The translations under genes and the position numbers were made by a program. Shown piece after piece: positions 34,935 through 43,503 of a stretch of DNA of 60,900 nucleotides. The notes below the pieces were generated by a model. The model searched no databases and was not told the DNA's origin. It was given only the letters and a program-made list of their open reading frames with translations. The stretch covers positions 68,151 to 129,050 of the forward strand of contig JAFNAS010000010.1 of assembly GCA_017860295.1 (NCBI GenBank), in the 5' to 3' direction. The number at the start of each line of letters is the position of its first letter. Within the stretch, counting starts at the first letter, position 1. The DNA comes from Bacteroidota bacterium (GTDB lineage: Bacteria; Bacteroidota; Bacteroidia; Bacteroidales; Paludibacteraceae).

Positions 34935-35450
34935 TTATTGCTGGATGCGATCTAACCGGCTAATGTCGAAGCCTGCTTTTGCTGCAATATCCGTCAATCG
35001 GTTATACGTTGCGGCATCCATCGTCTTGGTACGCGACAATATCCACAGGTATTTTCGCGACGGATCGCCGATCAGTGCGTGTCGGTAGTCTGCATCGAGA
35101 TCGATGATCCAGTAGTTGCCGGTAAATGGCCAGAAAAACCTGACTTTCAATTGTGCTGGTTTTGTCGGGTCGGGTATCCAAGCTATCCCTTTGGCCGTTT
35201 TGACTACCTCCGGATCAGTGTCTTTGCTACCCCGGTTCAGCACCGTAATTTTCCCATCGTTGCGCACAGTATAGGTAGCCGATACTTTTTTCAATCCCCG
35301 CTCAAACCGATGGGTAATCCGGGCAATTTCGTACCAGGTGCCGCTGTAACGCTGCACGTCGAGTTGTCCGATGGTATGCAGCGGCGCTGACGATCGACAT
35401 CCGACAAGTGTCATAAGGCAAACGATTGAAAGATAAATAACAGGCTTCAT
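34935..35450 (-). CDS. blc: Lipocalin-family lipoprotein (Blc type)
   Basis: Outer-membrane lipocalin that binds lipids or other hydrophobic molecules during envelope stress. The signal peptide ends in the lipobox L-V-G-C (Cys near residue 18). The lipocalin signature Y-S-G-T-W-Y-E-I-A-R lies near 35-44, F-E-R-G-L near 49, V-S-A-T-Y-T-V near 56, and the closing strand D-A-D-Y-R-H-A-L-I-G near 123. At 171 residues it matches bacterial Blc. It stands between rpsO and a GH105 gene and is probably transcribed with that gene, 41 bp upstream on the same strand, though the functional link is not obvious. Confidence 0.88.
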   Translation of the reverse strand: MKPVIYLSIVCLMTLVGCRSSAPLHTIGQLDVQRYSGTWYEIARITHRFERGLKKVSATYTVRNDGKITVLNRGSKDTDPEVVKTAKGIAWIPDPTKPAQLKVRFFWPFTGNYWIIDLDADYRHALIGDPSRKYLWILSRTKTMDAATYNRLTDIAAKAGFDISRLDRIQQ

Positions 35451-35491
35451 TACATCAGGTGTTTCTATTTAACTGATGACAAATATACAAC

Positions 35492-36649
35492 TTACATGCC
35501 CAGTTCGATACAGCCCATGATAAACGGACCGGTGGCTTTTGCATCGTTGTCGCGGACTTTTTCGTGAATGTAGTACTCGTAACTGCCGTCACGATAAGGA
35601 TTTCCTCCCAGTCCGGCTACGGCGCAACACTGCGTGAGCGAAAGCGTACCGTCGGCATTTTTTTTAATCAGTTTGCGGGTAATACCGTTGAAGGCTTTCA
35701 GTGCAATTGCCTTGTATTTAGGTGCAATGTAACCTTTGTTGACCGCTTTGGCAATAGCATACATGTACATGCTGGAGGCCGAAGCTTCGGCGTAATTGCC
35801 TTCGCGGGTGGGTTGGTCGACCACCTGATACCAGAGCCCGTCTTTGTCCTGATACTTGGGTAACGTGTCGGCCAATCCTTTGGCAATAGCAATGAGTTGT
35901 GGCCGTTTGGGGTGGTTTTTAGGCACAAAGTCGAGAATGTCGACCACTGCCATGTAGAACCAACCGATGCTGCGACCCCAGAAGTTGGGCGAGTGTCCGG
36001 TTGTCTTGTCGGCCCATCGTTGCTGACGGCTTTCGTCGTAGGCATGATAGTAGAGTCCTGTTCTGGCATCATAGGTGCGTTTGGCTCCGATCAGAATCTG
36101 GTTGATGGCGTCGTCGAGTAGTGCTGGTTCCTTGAAAGTAACAGCGTATTCGGCCAAAAACGGATCTCCCATGTAAAGCCCGTCAAGCCAGATCTGGTGT
36201 TGATAGATTTTTTTGTGGAAGAAAACTCCTTCGTCGGTGCGTGGGTGGGTTTTCATCTGTCCGCGCAGGCTGTCGAGTGCAATTTTGAACTTCGACAGCT
36301 TGGTCTCTTTGTACATAGCCAGCAGAACCTTGCCCGAGTTGATAAAGTCGATGTTGTAGGTTTTCGGTTCGTAGAGATGGATTTTGCCCTGCGCATTCAC
36401 AATGGTGTCAAGCCATTGAAAGACATAGTTGTAATACTTTCGGTCGCCGGTGGCTTTCCACAGTTTGTACATAGCAAGGCAGCCCAATCCTTGCGTGTAG
36501 CCGAAGTAGAGCCTTTTGCCGTAGTCGAGTTGCCATGCTTGCGGAAAGCGTTTTATTTCCGAGTCGGCAAAGCGTACCGACCATTTCTGCGACCAACCGA
36601 CCTGAACTGTAAACAGTACGGCTAATGCCAATAATAAAAGTTTTTTCAT
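35492..36649 (-). CDS. GH105-family hydrolase, third copy, secreted
   Basis: Unsaturated uronyl hydrolase acting on pectin-derived oligosaccharides. It has a signal peptide (M-K-K-L-L-L-L then V-G-W-S-Q), the catalytic-type W-L-D-G-L-Y-M-G-D-P segment near residue 155 and W-G-R-S-I-G-W-F near 225. The length is about 385 residues. It is a separate locus 30 kb from the pectin cluster and diverged from both copies there, so it probably serves another oligosaccharide. The ATG at 36649 begins the signal peptide; a longer frame from 36688 adds thirteen residues before it. A -7-like box, TATTTTTG on the minus strand, lies at 36686-36693 without a good -33. Confidence 0.88.
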   Translation of the reverse strand: MKKLLLLALAVLFTVQVGWSQKWSVRFADSEIKRFPQAWQLDYGKRLYFGYTQGLGCLAMYKLWKATGDRKYYNYVFQWLDTIVNAQGKIHLYEPKTYNIDFINSGKVLLAMYKETKLSKFKIALDSLRGQMKTHPRTDEGVFFHKKIYQHQIWLDGLYMGDPFLAEYAVTFKEPALLDDAINQILIGAKRTYDARTGLYYHAYDESRQQRWADKTTGHSPNFWGRSIGWFYMAVVDILDFVPKNHPKRPQLIAIAKGLADTLPKYQDKDGLWYQVVDQPTREGNYAEASASSMYMYAIAKAVNKGYIAPKYKAIALKAFNGITRKLIKKNADGTLSLTQCCAVAGLGGNPYRDGSYEYYIHEKVRDNDAKATGPFIMGCIELGM

Positions 36650-36828
36650 TGTCGTAAAACGGGGATTGATTGTGTGATTTGCTTGCAAAAATAGCTATTT
36701 TTTCGCTTGGTTTTTTTGGGAATACAAAGCAAAAGAGATGAAGTCTGGAGTATGCGGTCGAAGATGTCGGCAATTTCCCGTATTTTTGTACGTAATATTT
36801 CGCAATTGAAATAATATTTCCACTTCGC

Positions 36829-37698
36829 ATGCTTTCACAACACGCTCACCGTCTCTGGTTCAACTATTTTCTGCTGTTTTTCGGCGTTCTCTGCATTTCG
36901 TGGTCGGCCATTTTCGTAAAACTGGCAGGCATCAGCGGATTCGGGTCGGCATTTTACCGCATGGCATTCGGGCTAGTGGCCATTTTTCCTGTTTGGTTGC
37001 GTTTCAGAAAACCGATTGCCGATTGGCACGGTGTGAAAATTGCTCTGCTTTGCGGACTCTTCTTCGCGGGCGATATTGCGTTGTGGAATACCTCCATTAT
37101 GCTTACCAAAGCTTCAATCTCTACCCTGTTGGGTAATATGGCTCCGATATGGGTCGGGCTGGGCGCCGTGTTTATTCTGAAAGAACGACCCGGACGGATT
37201 TTCTGGACAGGAACGGCTATCACGTTAGTCGGAGTAGCCGTTGTCGTGGGATTGGATAAACTCTCGGCTACAGATTTCTCATTCGGCAATTTCCTGTCTA
37301 TTGCAGCAAGTATGTTTTACGGTGCTTATCTGCTGACAACTCGCAAAGGGCGCAACACGCTCGATACCTTTTCGTTTACCATGCTCTCGATGGTAGCCAG
37401 CACTACAGCGCTCGGCTTCTTGTGCCTCTTCACCCGCGTACCGATGTGGGGATTTTCGGCACAAACCTGGTGGTCGCTGGCGGCTTTGGGACTTGTGCCG
37501 CAAATGCTGGGCTGGCTTGCCATTAATTTTGCACTGGCCTACATTAAACCGACGGTAGCTTCCGTCACGCTGCTCAGTCAGTCGATTCTGACGGCTATCT
37601 TTTCTATTCCGGTACTGGGCGAATTTATGTCGATCCGAGAAATAATCGGCGCACTGATTGCCTTGACGGGAATTTATCTGGTAAATACGAAGCGATAA
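36829..37698 (+). CDS. EamA-family (drug/metabolite superfamily) transporter
   Basis: Inner-membrane protein of 289 residues with ten predicted helices arranged as two EamA halves. The N-terminal half has I-S-W-S-A-I-F-V-K and L-W-N-T-S-I-M-L-T-K-A-S near residues 25 and 85; the second half ends in a short K-R tail. Such proteins export amino acids, nucleotides or drugs; the substrate cannot be read from the sequence. It is divergent from the GH105 gene and convergent with the dihydroorotate-dehydrogenase-like gene, so it is a single-gene unit. A TATTTTTG -7 box at 36781-36788 precedes it. Confidence 0.85.
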   Translation: MLSQHAHRLWFNYFLLFFGVLCISWSAIFVKLAGISGFGSAFYRMAFGLVAIFPVWLRFRKPIADWHGVKIALLCGLFFAGDIALWNTSIMLTKASISTLLGNMAPIWVGLGAVFILKERPGRIFWTGTAITLVGVAVVVGLDKLSATDFSFGNFLSIAASMFYGAYLLTTRKGRNTLDTFSFTMLSMVASTTALGFLCLFTRVPMWGFSAQTWWSLAALGLVPQMLGWLAINFALAYIKPTVASVTLLSQSILTAIFSIPVLGEFMSIREIIGALIALTGIYLVNTKR

Positions 37699-37701
37699 AA
37701 G

Positions 37702-37734
37702 AATAACGGCCTCATTTTTAATGAAGCCGTTATT
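37702..37734 (+). terminator. Terminator between convergent genes
   Basis: AATAACGGCCTCAT and ATGAAGCCGTTATT form a 14-bp arm pair with one mismatch and a 5-nt loop. It follows the EamA stop by three bases and is followed by octamer repeats, not by a clear T-run, so it may work mostly in the other direction. Confidence 0.6.
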
Positions 37735-37764
37735 CAATCATTCAATCATTCAATCATTCAATTT
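37733..37764. repeat. Octamer tandem repeat (TTCAATCA)
   Basis: Three perfect copies of TTCAATCA and a partial fourth (TTCAATTT), running across the stop codon of the dihydroorotate-dehydrogenase-like gene on the minus strand. Confidence 0.75.
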
Positions 37765-38788
37765 TGGAGTAGAGTTTCATAAACTGTACCCGTTCGAATG
37801 CTGCCGGATTGTCGATGTTTTTCTGGCTGAACATCCCTTTGAACTGGTCGATCGTTTCGAAATTGTGAATCTCCATCCATGTTTTGATGCCTTTCAGCAT
37901 GCCTGAAATCACGTCGGGACCTTGTTTGTAGAGCGCCGAGGCAATTTGAATAGCAGAAGCTCCTGCCAATATTTGCTTGACTACTACATCGTAACTGTGG
38001 ATGCCGGTGGATGCACAGATGTCGCATTTTACCATACCCGACAAGATAGCAACCCACCGTAAGGTGTGTAGGTAATCGTCGAAGGTGGTGCAAACCTGAC
38101 CGGTGGAGATTTCGAGTTCGCGAATATCAATGTCGGGGTGATAAGGGCGGTTGAACAATACCAGACCGGAAGCACCCGATTCGCTTAGTTTGGTGATGGT
38201 GTGCACTACGCTCGAAAAATAGTAACCGATTTTGAGCGAGAACGGAATGGTGACTATTTGCTTGATCTGTTCCGCAACATCGAAGTAAACCTGCTCGTTT
38301 TCGGCTCCGCTGCGGTTGATGTCCGACGGAAGGACATAGATGTTCAGTTCCAGAGCGTCGGCTCCGGCTTCCTGAATCCGTTTGGCAAAATAACTCCAGT
38401 CGTATTGCGAAACACAGTGGATGCTGGCAATAACCGGGATGTGGAGGTTTTGCTTGGCCTGCGAGACAAATGTCAGGTATTTTTCCAGCGTATGTTCTTT
38501 AGCAAAGCTATTGACATAGGCTTCGGCCTCTTCGTAGGCGTAAGGGTGTTGTTTTGTTGCTTCCTCGAACGTTTTCTGCCATTGCTGCGCTTTTTCGTGT
38601 TCCGAATGCAGAAAATCGGCAGATTCGTGGCGGATTTGTTCTTCAAATATTGATTTGAGAACTACGGCTCCAGCTCCGGCTTCTTCGAGCTCTTTGAGGT
38701 AACTTATGTTGTTCATCAGTCCGGAACTGCCGGCAATAATGGGGTTGAGCAAGTGCAATCCCATGTAAGTGGTGGACAGGTCAATCAT
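37754..38788 (-). CDS. Dihydroorotate-dehydrogenase-like FMN protein
   Basis: TIM-barrel flavoprotein of about 344 residues, related to class 1 PyrD. Features: I-A-G-S-S-G-L-M-N-N near residue 21, K-S-I-F-E-E-Q-I near 44, A-S-I-H-C-V near 120, A-L-E-L-N-I near 148, K-I-G-Y near 190 and an FMN-phosphate-type segment I-L-A-G-A-S-A-I-Q-I-A-S-A-L near 285. It differs from true PyrD in the active-site loop, and proteins of this kind are annotated as PyrD-like without proven reaction. The start at M-I-D-L-S is chosen because the promoter lies inside the longer frame. The C-terminus overlaps an octamer repeat. Confidence 0.82.
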   Translation of the reverse strand: MIDLSTTYMGLHLLNPIIAGSSGLMNNISYLKELEEAGAGAVVLKSIFEEQIRHESADFLHSEHEKAQQWQKTFEEATKQHPYAYEEAEAYVNSFAKEHTLEKYLTFVSQAKQNLHIPVIASIHCVSQYDWSYFAKRIQEAGADALELNIYVLPSDINRSGAENEQVYFDVAEQIKQIVTIPFSLKIGYYFSSVVHTITKLSESGASGLVLFNRPYHPDIDIRELEISTGQVCTTFDDYLHTLRWVAILSGMVKCDICASTGIHSYDVVVKQILAGASAIQIASALYKQGPDVISGMLKGIKTWMEIHNFETIDQFKGMFSQKNIDNPAAFERVQFMKLYSKIE

Positions 38789-38879
38789 AACAATCGGTTT
38801 TAAGGTTGTGGAAAATAAATCAATCGGTCTTTTGCACAAACATACGCACTTTTCGGATAAAATCAAACAATCGGTTTTA
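38789..38879. repeat. CAATCGGT repeats around the promoter of the PyrD-like gene
   Basis: A 14-bp direct repeat AACAATCGGTTTTA occurs at 38789-38802, just upstream of the start codon, and at 38866-38879, overlapping the upstream edge of the -33 box. A third CAATCGGT copy followed by CTTTT lies at 38821-38833 between them. The arrangement is that of operator half-sites for an unknown regulator. Confidence 0.6.
38837..38866 (-). promoter_or_regulatory. Promoter of the PyrD-like gene
   Basis: The minus strand reads TTG, 19 bases, then TATGTTTG, an exact Bacteroidota promoter. It falls downstream of a longer in-frame start, which therefore cannot be used, and supports the start at 38788. Confidence 0.75.
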
Positions 38880-38955
38880 TTTCGAAATGAAGGTGGTCGG
38901 CTTATCTGACTGATTTATATCTGAAAATGAGATCGGTTGCAGATCTATTTTAAGC

Positions 38956-38986
38956 TTGTTACATCAAAAAACAATCGTTACATTTG
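38956..38986 (+). promoter_or_regulatory. Promoter of the SpmA/B fusion gene
   Basis: TTG (38956-38958), a 20-base spacer, then TACATTTG (38979-38986), giving a leader of about 85 bases before the ATG. Confidence 0.7.
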
Positions 38987-39078
38987 CGAGAGTATAAGCA
39001 AAGATGTTATTTTGATGATAAAATGCTATCGAAAAGCCTTGTTTGTACGTTAATTTGTAACTTAGAGTTTCTTTCCAT

Positions 39079-40311
39079 ATGCTCAATTATATTTGGATCG
39101 GATTTTTCCTCATTGCATTTCTTGTAGCTACACTTCAGTTTATTTTTACCGGCGATTTTGCCATCTTTGAGAAGGTGGTTAAATCTACCTTCGATATGGC
39201 CAAATTTTCGGTAATGGATATTGCACTTCCGCTGGCAGGCGTAATGACTCTGTGGTTGGGCTTGATGAATATCGGCGAAAAGGCAGGCGCCATCCGTTTT
39301 GTGTCGCGCATTGTGGGACCGTTCTTTGCAAAACTCTATCCTGAAATTCCAAAGGGACATCCGGCCAGCGGCCAATTGGTGATGAACTATTCGGCCAATA
39401 TGCTGGGGCTCGACAATGCGGCTACCCCCATCGGATTGAAAGCCATGCAGAGTTTGCAGGAATTAAATCCGAATAAAGAGACAGCTTCGAATGCGCAAAT
39501 CATGTTTCTGGCGCTGAATACTGCGGGCTTAACGCTTCTTCCTATCAATATTATTGCCCAACGTGCCATTTTGGGTGCCGGTAATCCGGCCGATATTTTG
39601 GTACCGGTTTTGATTGCCACCTATGTCTCTACGTTGACAGCTATTCTGTATGTGGGCATCCGCCAACGATTGAACTTACTCAACCGTACGGTGATCGGTT
39701 GGCTGGGTGTTATCTCGCTTATTATCGGACTCATTGTTTTCGGTTTTTCTCGGCTCGACAGTCAACAGATGTCGGTAGCTTCGAGCATAACCGGCAACTC
39801 ATTGTTACTTTTGATTATCTCCATATTTCTGGTGGGGGGGCTGGTGCGTAAAGTAAATGTTTACGAAGCATTTATCGAAGGAGCTAAGCAGGGCTTCGAG
39901 ACGGCAGTCAAAACCATTCCCTATCTGGTGGGGATGTTGGTGGCTATCGGCGCTTTTCGTGCTTCGGGGGCGATGGATATAGTGATTAACGGTATTGCCT
40001 GGTTCTTTCATCTGATTGGGATGAATACCGACTTTGTGGCGGCATTACCTAATGCCTTTATGAAACCGTTGAGCGGGAGCGGAGCCAAAGCGTTGATGGT
40101 GGAAACAATGAAAACCTACGGTCCCGACTCTTTTGCCGGACACCTCTCCTGTATTTTCCAGGGGGCGGCCGATACTACGTTCTATATTGTGGCTCTTTAC
40201 TTTGGTTCGGTAGGGGTAACCAAAACGCGTTATGCAATCTCTGCCGGATTGATAGCCGATCTGGCTGGTGCAATTGCCGCAATTATTGTTGCTTACCTCT
40301 TTTTTGCATAA
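39079..40311 (+). CDS. SpmA-SpmB fusion, nucleoside-recognition (Gate) domain membrane protein
   Basis: Inner-membrane protein of 410 residues made of two Gate domains in one chain. The first, corresponding to SpmA, has N-Y-S-A-N-M-L-G-L-D-N-A-A-T-P near residue 115 and L-L-P-I-N near 155. The second, SpmB-like, has P-Y-L-V-G-M-L-V-A-I-G-A-F-R-A-S-G near 285 and K-P-L-S-G-S-G-A near 330. In spore formers the two are separate proteins needed for spore-core dehydration; in Bacteroidota the fused form has an undefined role, perhaps in nucleoside or peptide transport. It has its own promoter and is followed closely by a deacetylase gene. Confidence 0.88.
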   Translation: MLNYIWIGFFLIAFLVATLQFIFTGDFAIFEKVVKSTFDMAKFSVMDIALPLAGVMTLWLGLMNIGEKAGAIRFVSRIVGPFFAKLYPEIPKGHPASGQLVMNYSANMLGLDNAATPIGLKAMQSLQELNPNKETASNAQIMFLALNTAGLTLLPINIIAQRAILGAGNPADILVPVLIATYVSTLTAILYVGIRQRLNLLNRTVIGWLGVISLIIGLIVFGFSRLDSQQMSVASSITGNSLLLLIISIFLVGGLVRKVNVYEAFIEGAKQGFETAVKTIPYLVGMLVAIGAFRASGAMDIVINGIAWFFHLIGMNTDFVAALPNAFMKPLSGSGAKALMVETMKTYGPDSFAGHLSCIFQGAADTTFYIVALYFGSVGVTKTRYAISAGLIADLAGAIAAIIVAYLFFA

Positions 40312-40337
40312 AATCACCTTTCTCGTTCGTATCTTTG
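40304..40337 (+). promoter_or_regulatory. Promoter of the polysaccharide deacetylase gene
   Basis: TTG (40304-40306), then 23 bases, then TATCTTTG (40330-40337). The spacing is at the upper limit. It overlaps the stop codon of the previous gene and lies inside a longer in-frame deacetylase start, supporting the start at 40361. Confidence 0.5.
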
Positions 40338-40360
40338 CCTTTTCATGTAAAACAAAAAGT

Positions 40361-41296
40361 ATGAGAGCCAAGGTTTTATTGTTGCTGTTTTTCGTGAGTT
40401 TTATTGCTTTTGCCCAGAAAAAGCATGTGTGCATCTCTGTCGACGACCTGCCGGTGGTCGATTACGGCTCGTACGACACCGTGGTGCAGCAGCGGATTAT
40501 GGATAATTTGATTGCCTCGCTGAAGAAAAATAAGGTGCCGGCCATAGGTTTCGTCAATGAGACGAAGATTTACAACTATGTGAATAAACCAATGCCGTTT
40601 CAGATTCATCTGCTCGAGAAATGGCTTGATAACGGTATGATGCTGGGCAATCACACTTTCTCTCATCCCGACTACAACACGGAGTCTTTTAAAGCTTATA
40701 CCCACGACATTCTGAAAGGCGAAATAATCTCGAAAGCGTTGTTGCGTAAGCATGGACAAAAGAAAAAATATTTCCGTCATCCCTACCTGCATGTGGGCAC
40801 TACCAAAGCCCGGGCCGACTCGTTGGCTCACTTCCTGACCGAGCATGGCTATATTACTGCTCCCATCACCATCAACAGCGAAGATTATGCCTTTGCCTAT
40901 GCATACTACAAAGCAAAACAGAGAAAAGATGCTGCCCTGATGAAGCGGGTAGTGGCCGATTATCTGGCATACATCGATCAGGATATAAAACATTTCGAGA
41001 AGGAGTCGATCGGATTGTTCGGACGACCGATGAGTCAGGTGGTGTTGCTTCATGCCAGTATGTTGAATTCCGAGTACATGAACGATATTATTGCTATTTT
41101 CAGAAGAAACGGATACGACTTTCAGCCTATCGATAAGGTATTGAAAGATCCGGCTTATAAGACTCCGGTGACGGTTTACGGTACATTCGGCAGTTCGTGG
41201 CTCGATCGCTGGGCACTTTCGCTCAACAAGAGAGGCAATTTTCTGATGGGAACGCCCGAGCCTCCAGCTTATGTAAAACAATTGCTGAACGAGTAA
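40361..41296 (+). CDS. Secreted polysaccharide deacetylase (NodB homology, CE4)
   Basis: Metal-dependent deacetylase of about 311 residues, exported by a signal peptide (M-R-A-K-V-L-L-L-L-F-F then A-F-A-Q). The NodB motifs are S-V-D-D-L near residue 26, with the metal and catalytic Asp, and N-H-T-F-S-H-P near 108, giving the H-x3-H metal ligands; R-H-P-Y near 148 is the third motif. Possible substrates are N-acetylated glycans such as peptidoglycan or chitin-like chains; the sequence alone does not decide. It precedes a TonB receptor on the same strand but is separated by a hairpin. Confidence 0.88.
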   Translation: MRAKVLLLLFFVSFIAFAQKKHVCISVDDLPVVDYGSYDTVVQQRIMDNLIASLKKNKVPAIGFVNETKIYNYVNKPMPFQIHLLEKWLDNGMMLGNHTFSHPDYNTESFKAYTHDILKGEIISKALLRKHGQKKKYFRHPYLHVGTTKARADSLAHFLTEHGYITAPITINSEDYAFAYAYYKAKQRKDAALMKRVVADYLAYIDQDIKHFEKESIGLFGRPMSQVVLLHASMLNSEYMNDIIAIFRRNGYDFQPIDKVLKDPAYKTPVTVYGTFGSSWLDRWALSLNKRGNFLMGTPEPPAYVKQLLNE

Positions 41297-41302
41297 GAAA
41301 AA

Positions 41303-41330
41303 CGCCGACACACAGGGTCGGCGGTATTGT
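41303..41330 (+). terminator. Hairpin between deacetylase and TonB receptor
   Basis: CGCCGAC and GTCGGCG form a perfect 7-bp GC-rich stem with a 7-nt loop, beginning 7 bases after the deacetylase stop. No long T-run follows (GTATTG), so it may only attenuate. Confidence 0.55.
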
Positions 41331-41349
41331 TTAATTTAATTTTTTACGC

Positions 41350-43365
41350 ATGAAGAAAATTGTGAAAGAGAAGAACTTGTTCTGTTTCCGACGATGGACA
41401 AGGGCTTCGTATGGAGCATTCAACAGCCTGACGGTTCGATTGAAAATCGGGGTGATGGGGGTGTCCATGCTGACGGCAGCCAATCAGACGGTGTTGGCTC
41501 AGGAAAACGGGAAGATAGCTCCCGATCCGGTATTTCAGTTGGAAGAGGTGCAAATCAACAGCGATCTGCCACCGACTACCCAACAATTGGTAAAAGTAGT
41601 TGCAGTGCTTACCCGCAAGGAAATTGAGCAGGCGGCGGTACAAAACGTTCAGGGCCTGTTGCGTTACGTTCAGGGTGTTGACCTCCGTACCCGTGGTACC
41701 GAAAATGTGCAGGCTGATATTAGTCTTCGCGGCGGAACTTTCGATCAAACCGCCATCCTCCTCAATGGTGTAAACTTCACCGATCCCCAGACGGGGCACT
41801 TCAATTTGGACTTTCCTTTAGATGTAAATTTGATAGACCGGATAGAAATTCTCTACGGACCGGGTGCCTGGACGGCGGGTGCTATCGCTTTCAGCGGCGC
41901 TATCAACATTGTTACCAAACAAATAATTCATAACGGATTCAATGCGCAGATCTCCGGCGGTGACTTCGGTTACCGGCAGGGAAGTACTTCGGGCTACCTC
42001 AATTCGGGCCCATGGCGTATTACGGCGGCCGTCAACGGCACACGAAGCGACGGTTTTGCCCATGACTCTGACTTTAAGATTTTCAACGCATATACCAACA
42101 TTCGGTTTGTAGATAACCGGATGGGACAGTTGTCGCTGCAACTGGGATTGCAGTCGAAGGATTTCGGAGCCAATACCTTTTATTCGCCCAAATACCTCGA
42201 TCAGTACGAAGAGACCCGTTCGCTGATCGCTTCGTTGCAATACAAAAAACAGACCCGCCACTGGAAGCTGATGGCCTCCGGCTATTACCGCCGCCATCAC
42301 GACATGTTTGCCCTCTTCCGCGAAGGAGTTGCCGCTCCGTCGTGGTACAAGAGTCCCAACTATCACCTTACCGATGTGATGGGCATTTCGGCGCAGGCCA
42401 GTTACGCGTGGTTGGCCGGGGTGACCTCCTTGTCGGGCGATTTACGTTCCGAACATATCTTCAGCAACACGCTGGGTCTTCCGCTTGCCCGACCTCATTA
42501 CGATCCGTATGCCGATGCCGACGTGTTTACCCAATCGGCCGAACGCCGCATCGGTAGTGTTTCACTCAAGCATGTAAAAGAGTGGAAGCAGTGGACCTTC
42601 AGCCTTGGGGCCATGGGAAGCGGAAACGACGACTACGGTTTTCATTTCTATGCCGGAGGGAACGTCGACTATGCTGTTACTCCTTTGTTGACGGTGGGAA
42701 GCTGGGTGCACAATTCGTACCGGATGCCTACCTTTACCGACCTCTATTACCAGAGCACCACGCAGCATGGCAATCCCGATCTGAAACCGGAAGATGCCTT
42801 TAATGTGGATCTGCATCTGTTGTGGACTCCCGAACGGTGGACGATACGTGTGGCCGGATTCAAGCGGTTCGGGCACAATATTATCGACTGGGTGCGCCTG
42901 CCCAACGAACTGGTGTGGCACAGCGAAAACCTGACAGATGTCAATTCGCTGGGTAGCGAGCTGGCGGTGGACTACCGTCCGGTATGGCGCTGGATAGAGA
43001 ACATCCATCTCGATTATACCTATTTGCATGTTGCGAAGGGTAGCAGCCGGTATATCTCCTCCTATTCTACCGACTATTTGCGCCATCAGGCCAAGATGCG
43101 TGTTTCGCAGCCGATTGTAGGCAAACTGTCGGCCGCCTGGCAGCTGAGCCTCAACGACCGGGCCGGAACTTATGTAAATGTGGCCGACAACAAGGAGACG
43201 AAGTTCAAGGCATATCTTTTGTGCGACCTGAAAGTGCAGTGGAAAGAGAAACATTACCGCATTTTTGCCGAGGCAACCAACCTGTTCAATACAACCTATT
43301 TCGATTTCGGCAGTTTGCCCCAGCCCGGACGCTGGGTCAAAGCCGGCGTATCGGTCACGGTGTAG
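41350..43365 (+). CDS. TonB-dependent outer-membrane receptor (BtuB-like class)
   Basis: Imports a scarce ligand across the outer membrane using TonB energy. Residues 1-50 form an unusually long, Arg- and Trp-containing N-terminus (F-R-R-W-T-R-A-S-Y-G-A-F-N-S-L) before the hydrophobic core, with likely cleavage at V-L-A-Q. The plug domain is complete, with V-Q-G-L-L-R-Y-V-Q-G-V-D near 100, I-S-L-R-G-G-T-F-D-Q-T near 125 and G-A-W-T-A-G-A-I-A-F-S-G-A-I near 175. About 500 residues of barrel follow, ending with S-V-T-V. No carboxypeptidase-like domain is present, so it resembles metal or cobalamin receptors more than SusC. The ligand is unknown; no cobalamin riboswitch is seen upstream. Confidence 0.87.
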   Translation: MKKIVKEKNLFCFRRWTRASYGAFNSLTVRLKIGVMGVSMLTAANQTVLAQENGKIAPDPVFQLEEVQINSDLPPTTQQLVKVVAVLTRKEIEQAAVQNVQGLLRYVQGVDLRTRGTENVQADISLRGGTFDQTAILLNGVNFTDPQTGHFNLDFPLDVNLIDRIEILYGPGAWTAGAIAFSGAINIVTKQIIHNGFNAQISGGDFGYRQGSTSGYLNSGPWRITAAVNGTRSDGFAHDSDFKIFNAYTNIRFVDNRMGQLSLQLGLQSKDFGANTFYSPKYLDQYEETRSLIASLQYKKQTRHWKLMASGYYRRHHDMFALFREGVAAPSWYKSPNYHLTDVMGISAQASYAWLAGVTSLSGDLRSEHIFSNTLGLPLARPHYDPYADADVFTQSAERRIGSVSLKHVKEWKQWTFSLGAMGSGNDDYGFHFYAGGNVDYAVTPLLTVGSWVHNSYRMPTFTDLYYQSTTQHGNPDLKPEDAFNVDLHLLWTPERWTIRVAGFKRFGHNIIDWVRLPNELVWHSENLTDVNSLGSELAVDYRPVWRWIENIHLDYTYLHVAKGSSRYISSYSTDYLRHQAKMRVSQPIVGKLSAAWQLSLNDRAGTYVNVADNKETKFKAYLLCDLKVQWKEKHYRIFAEATNLFNTTYFDFGSLPQPGRWVKAGVSVTV

Positions 43366-43385
43366 CGTCTGTTCTTATTTTATGG

Positions 43386-43418
43386 AGAAGCCTCTGTGTA
43401 TGCAGGGGCTTCTTTGTT
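43386..43418 (+). terminator. Intrinsic terminator of the TonB receptor gene
   Basis: GAAGCCTCTG and CAGGGGCTTC form a 10-bp stem with one G-T pair and a 6-nt loop, followed by TTTGTTTG. Confidence 0.75.
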
Positions 43419-43503
43419 TGAGGTCAATTGCAAATACATTTACCCTGATGCATGGTGCAATACCCTTCACAGCCGGTCTGTATGCCGGAATCCTGTTTGG
43501 TTT

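Noticed and set aside
41297-41349. A cobalamin riboswitch before the TonB receptor
   Set aside because: The gap to the previous gene is only 53 bases and holds a simple hairpin; there is no room for a riboswitch aptamer.
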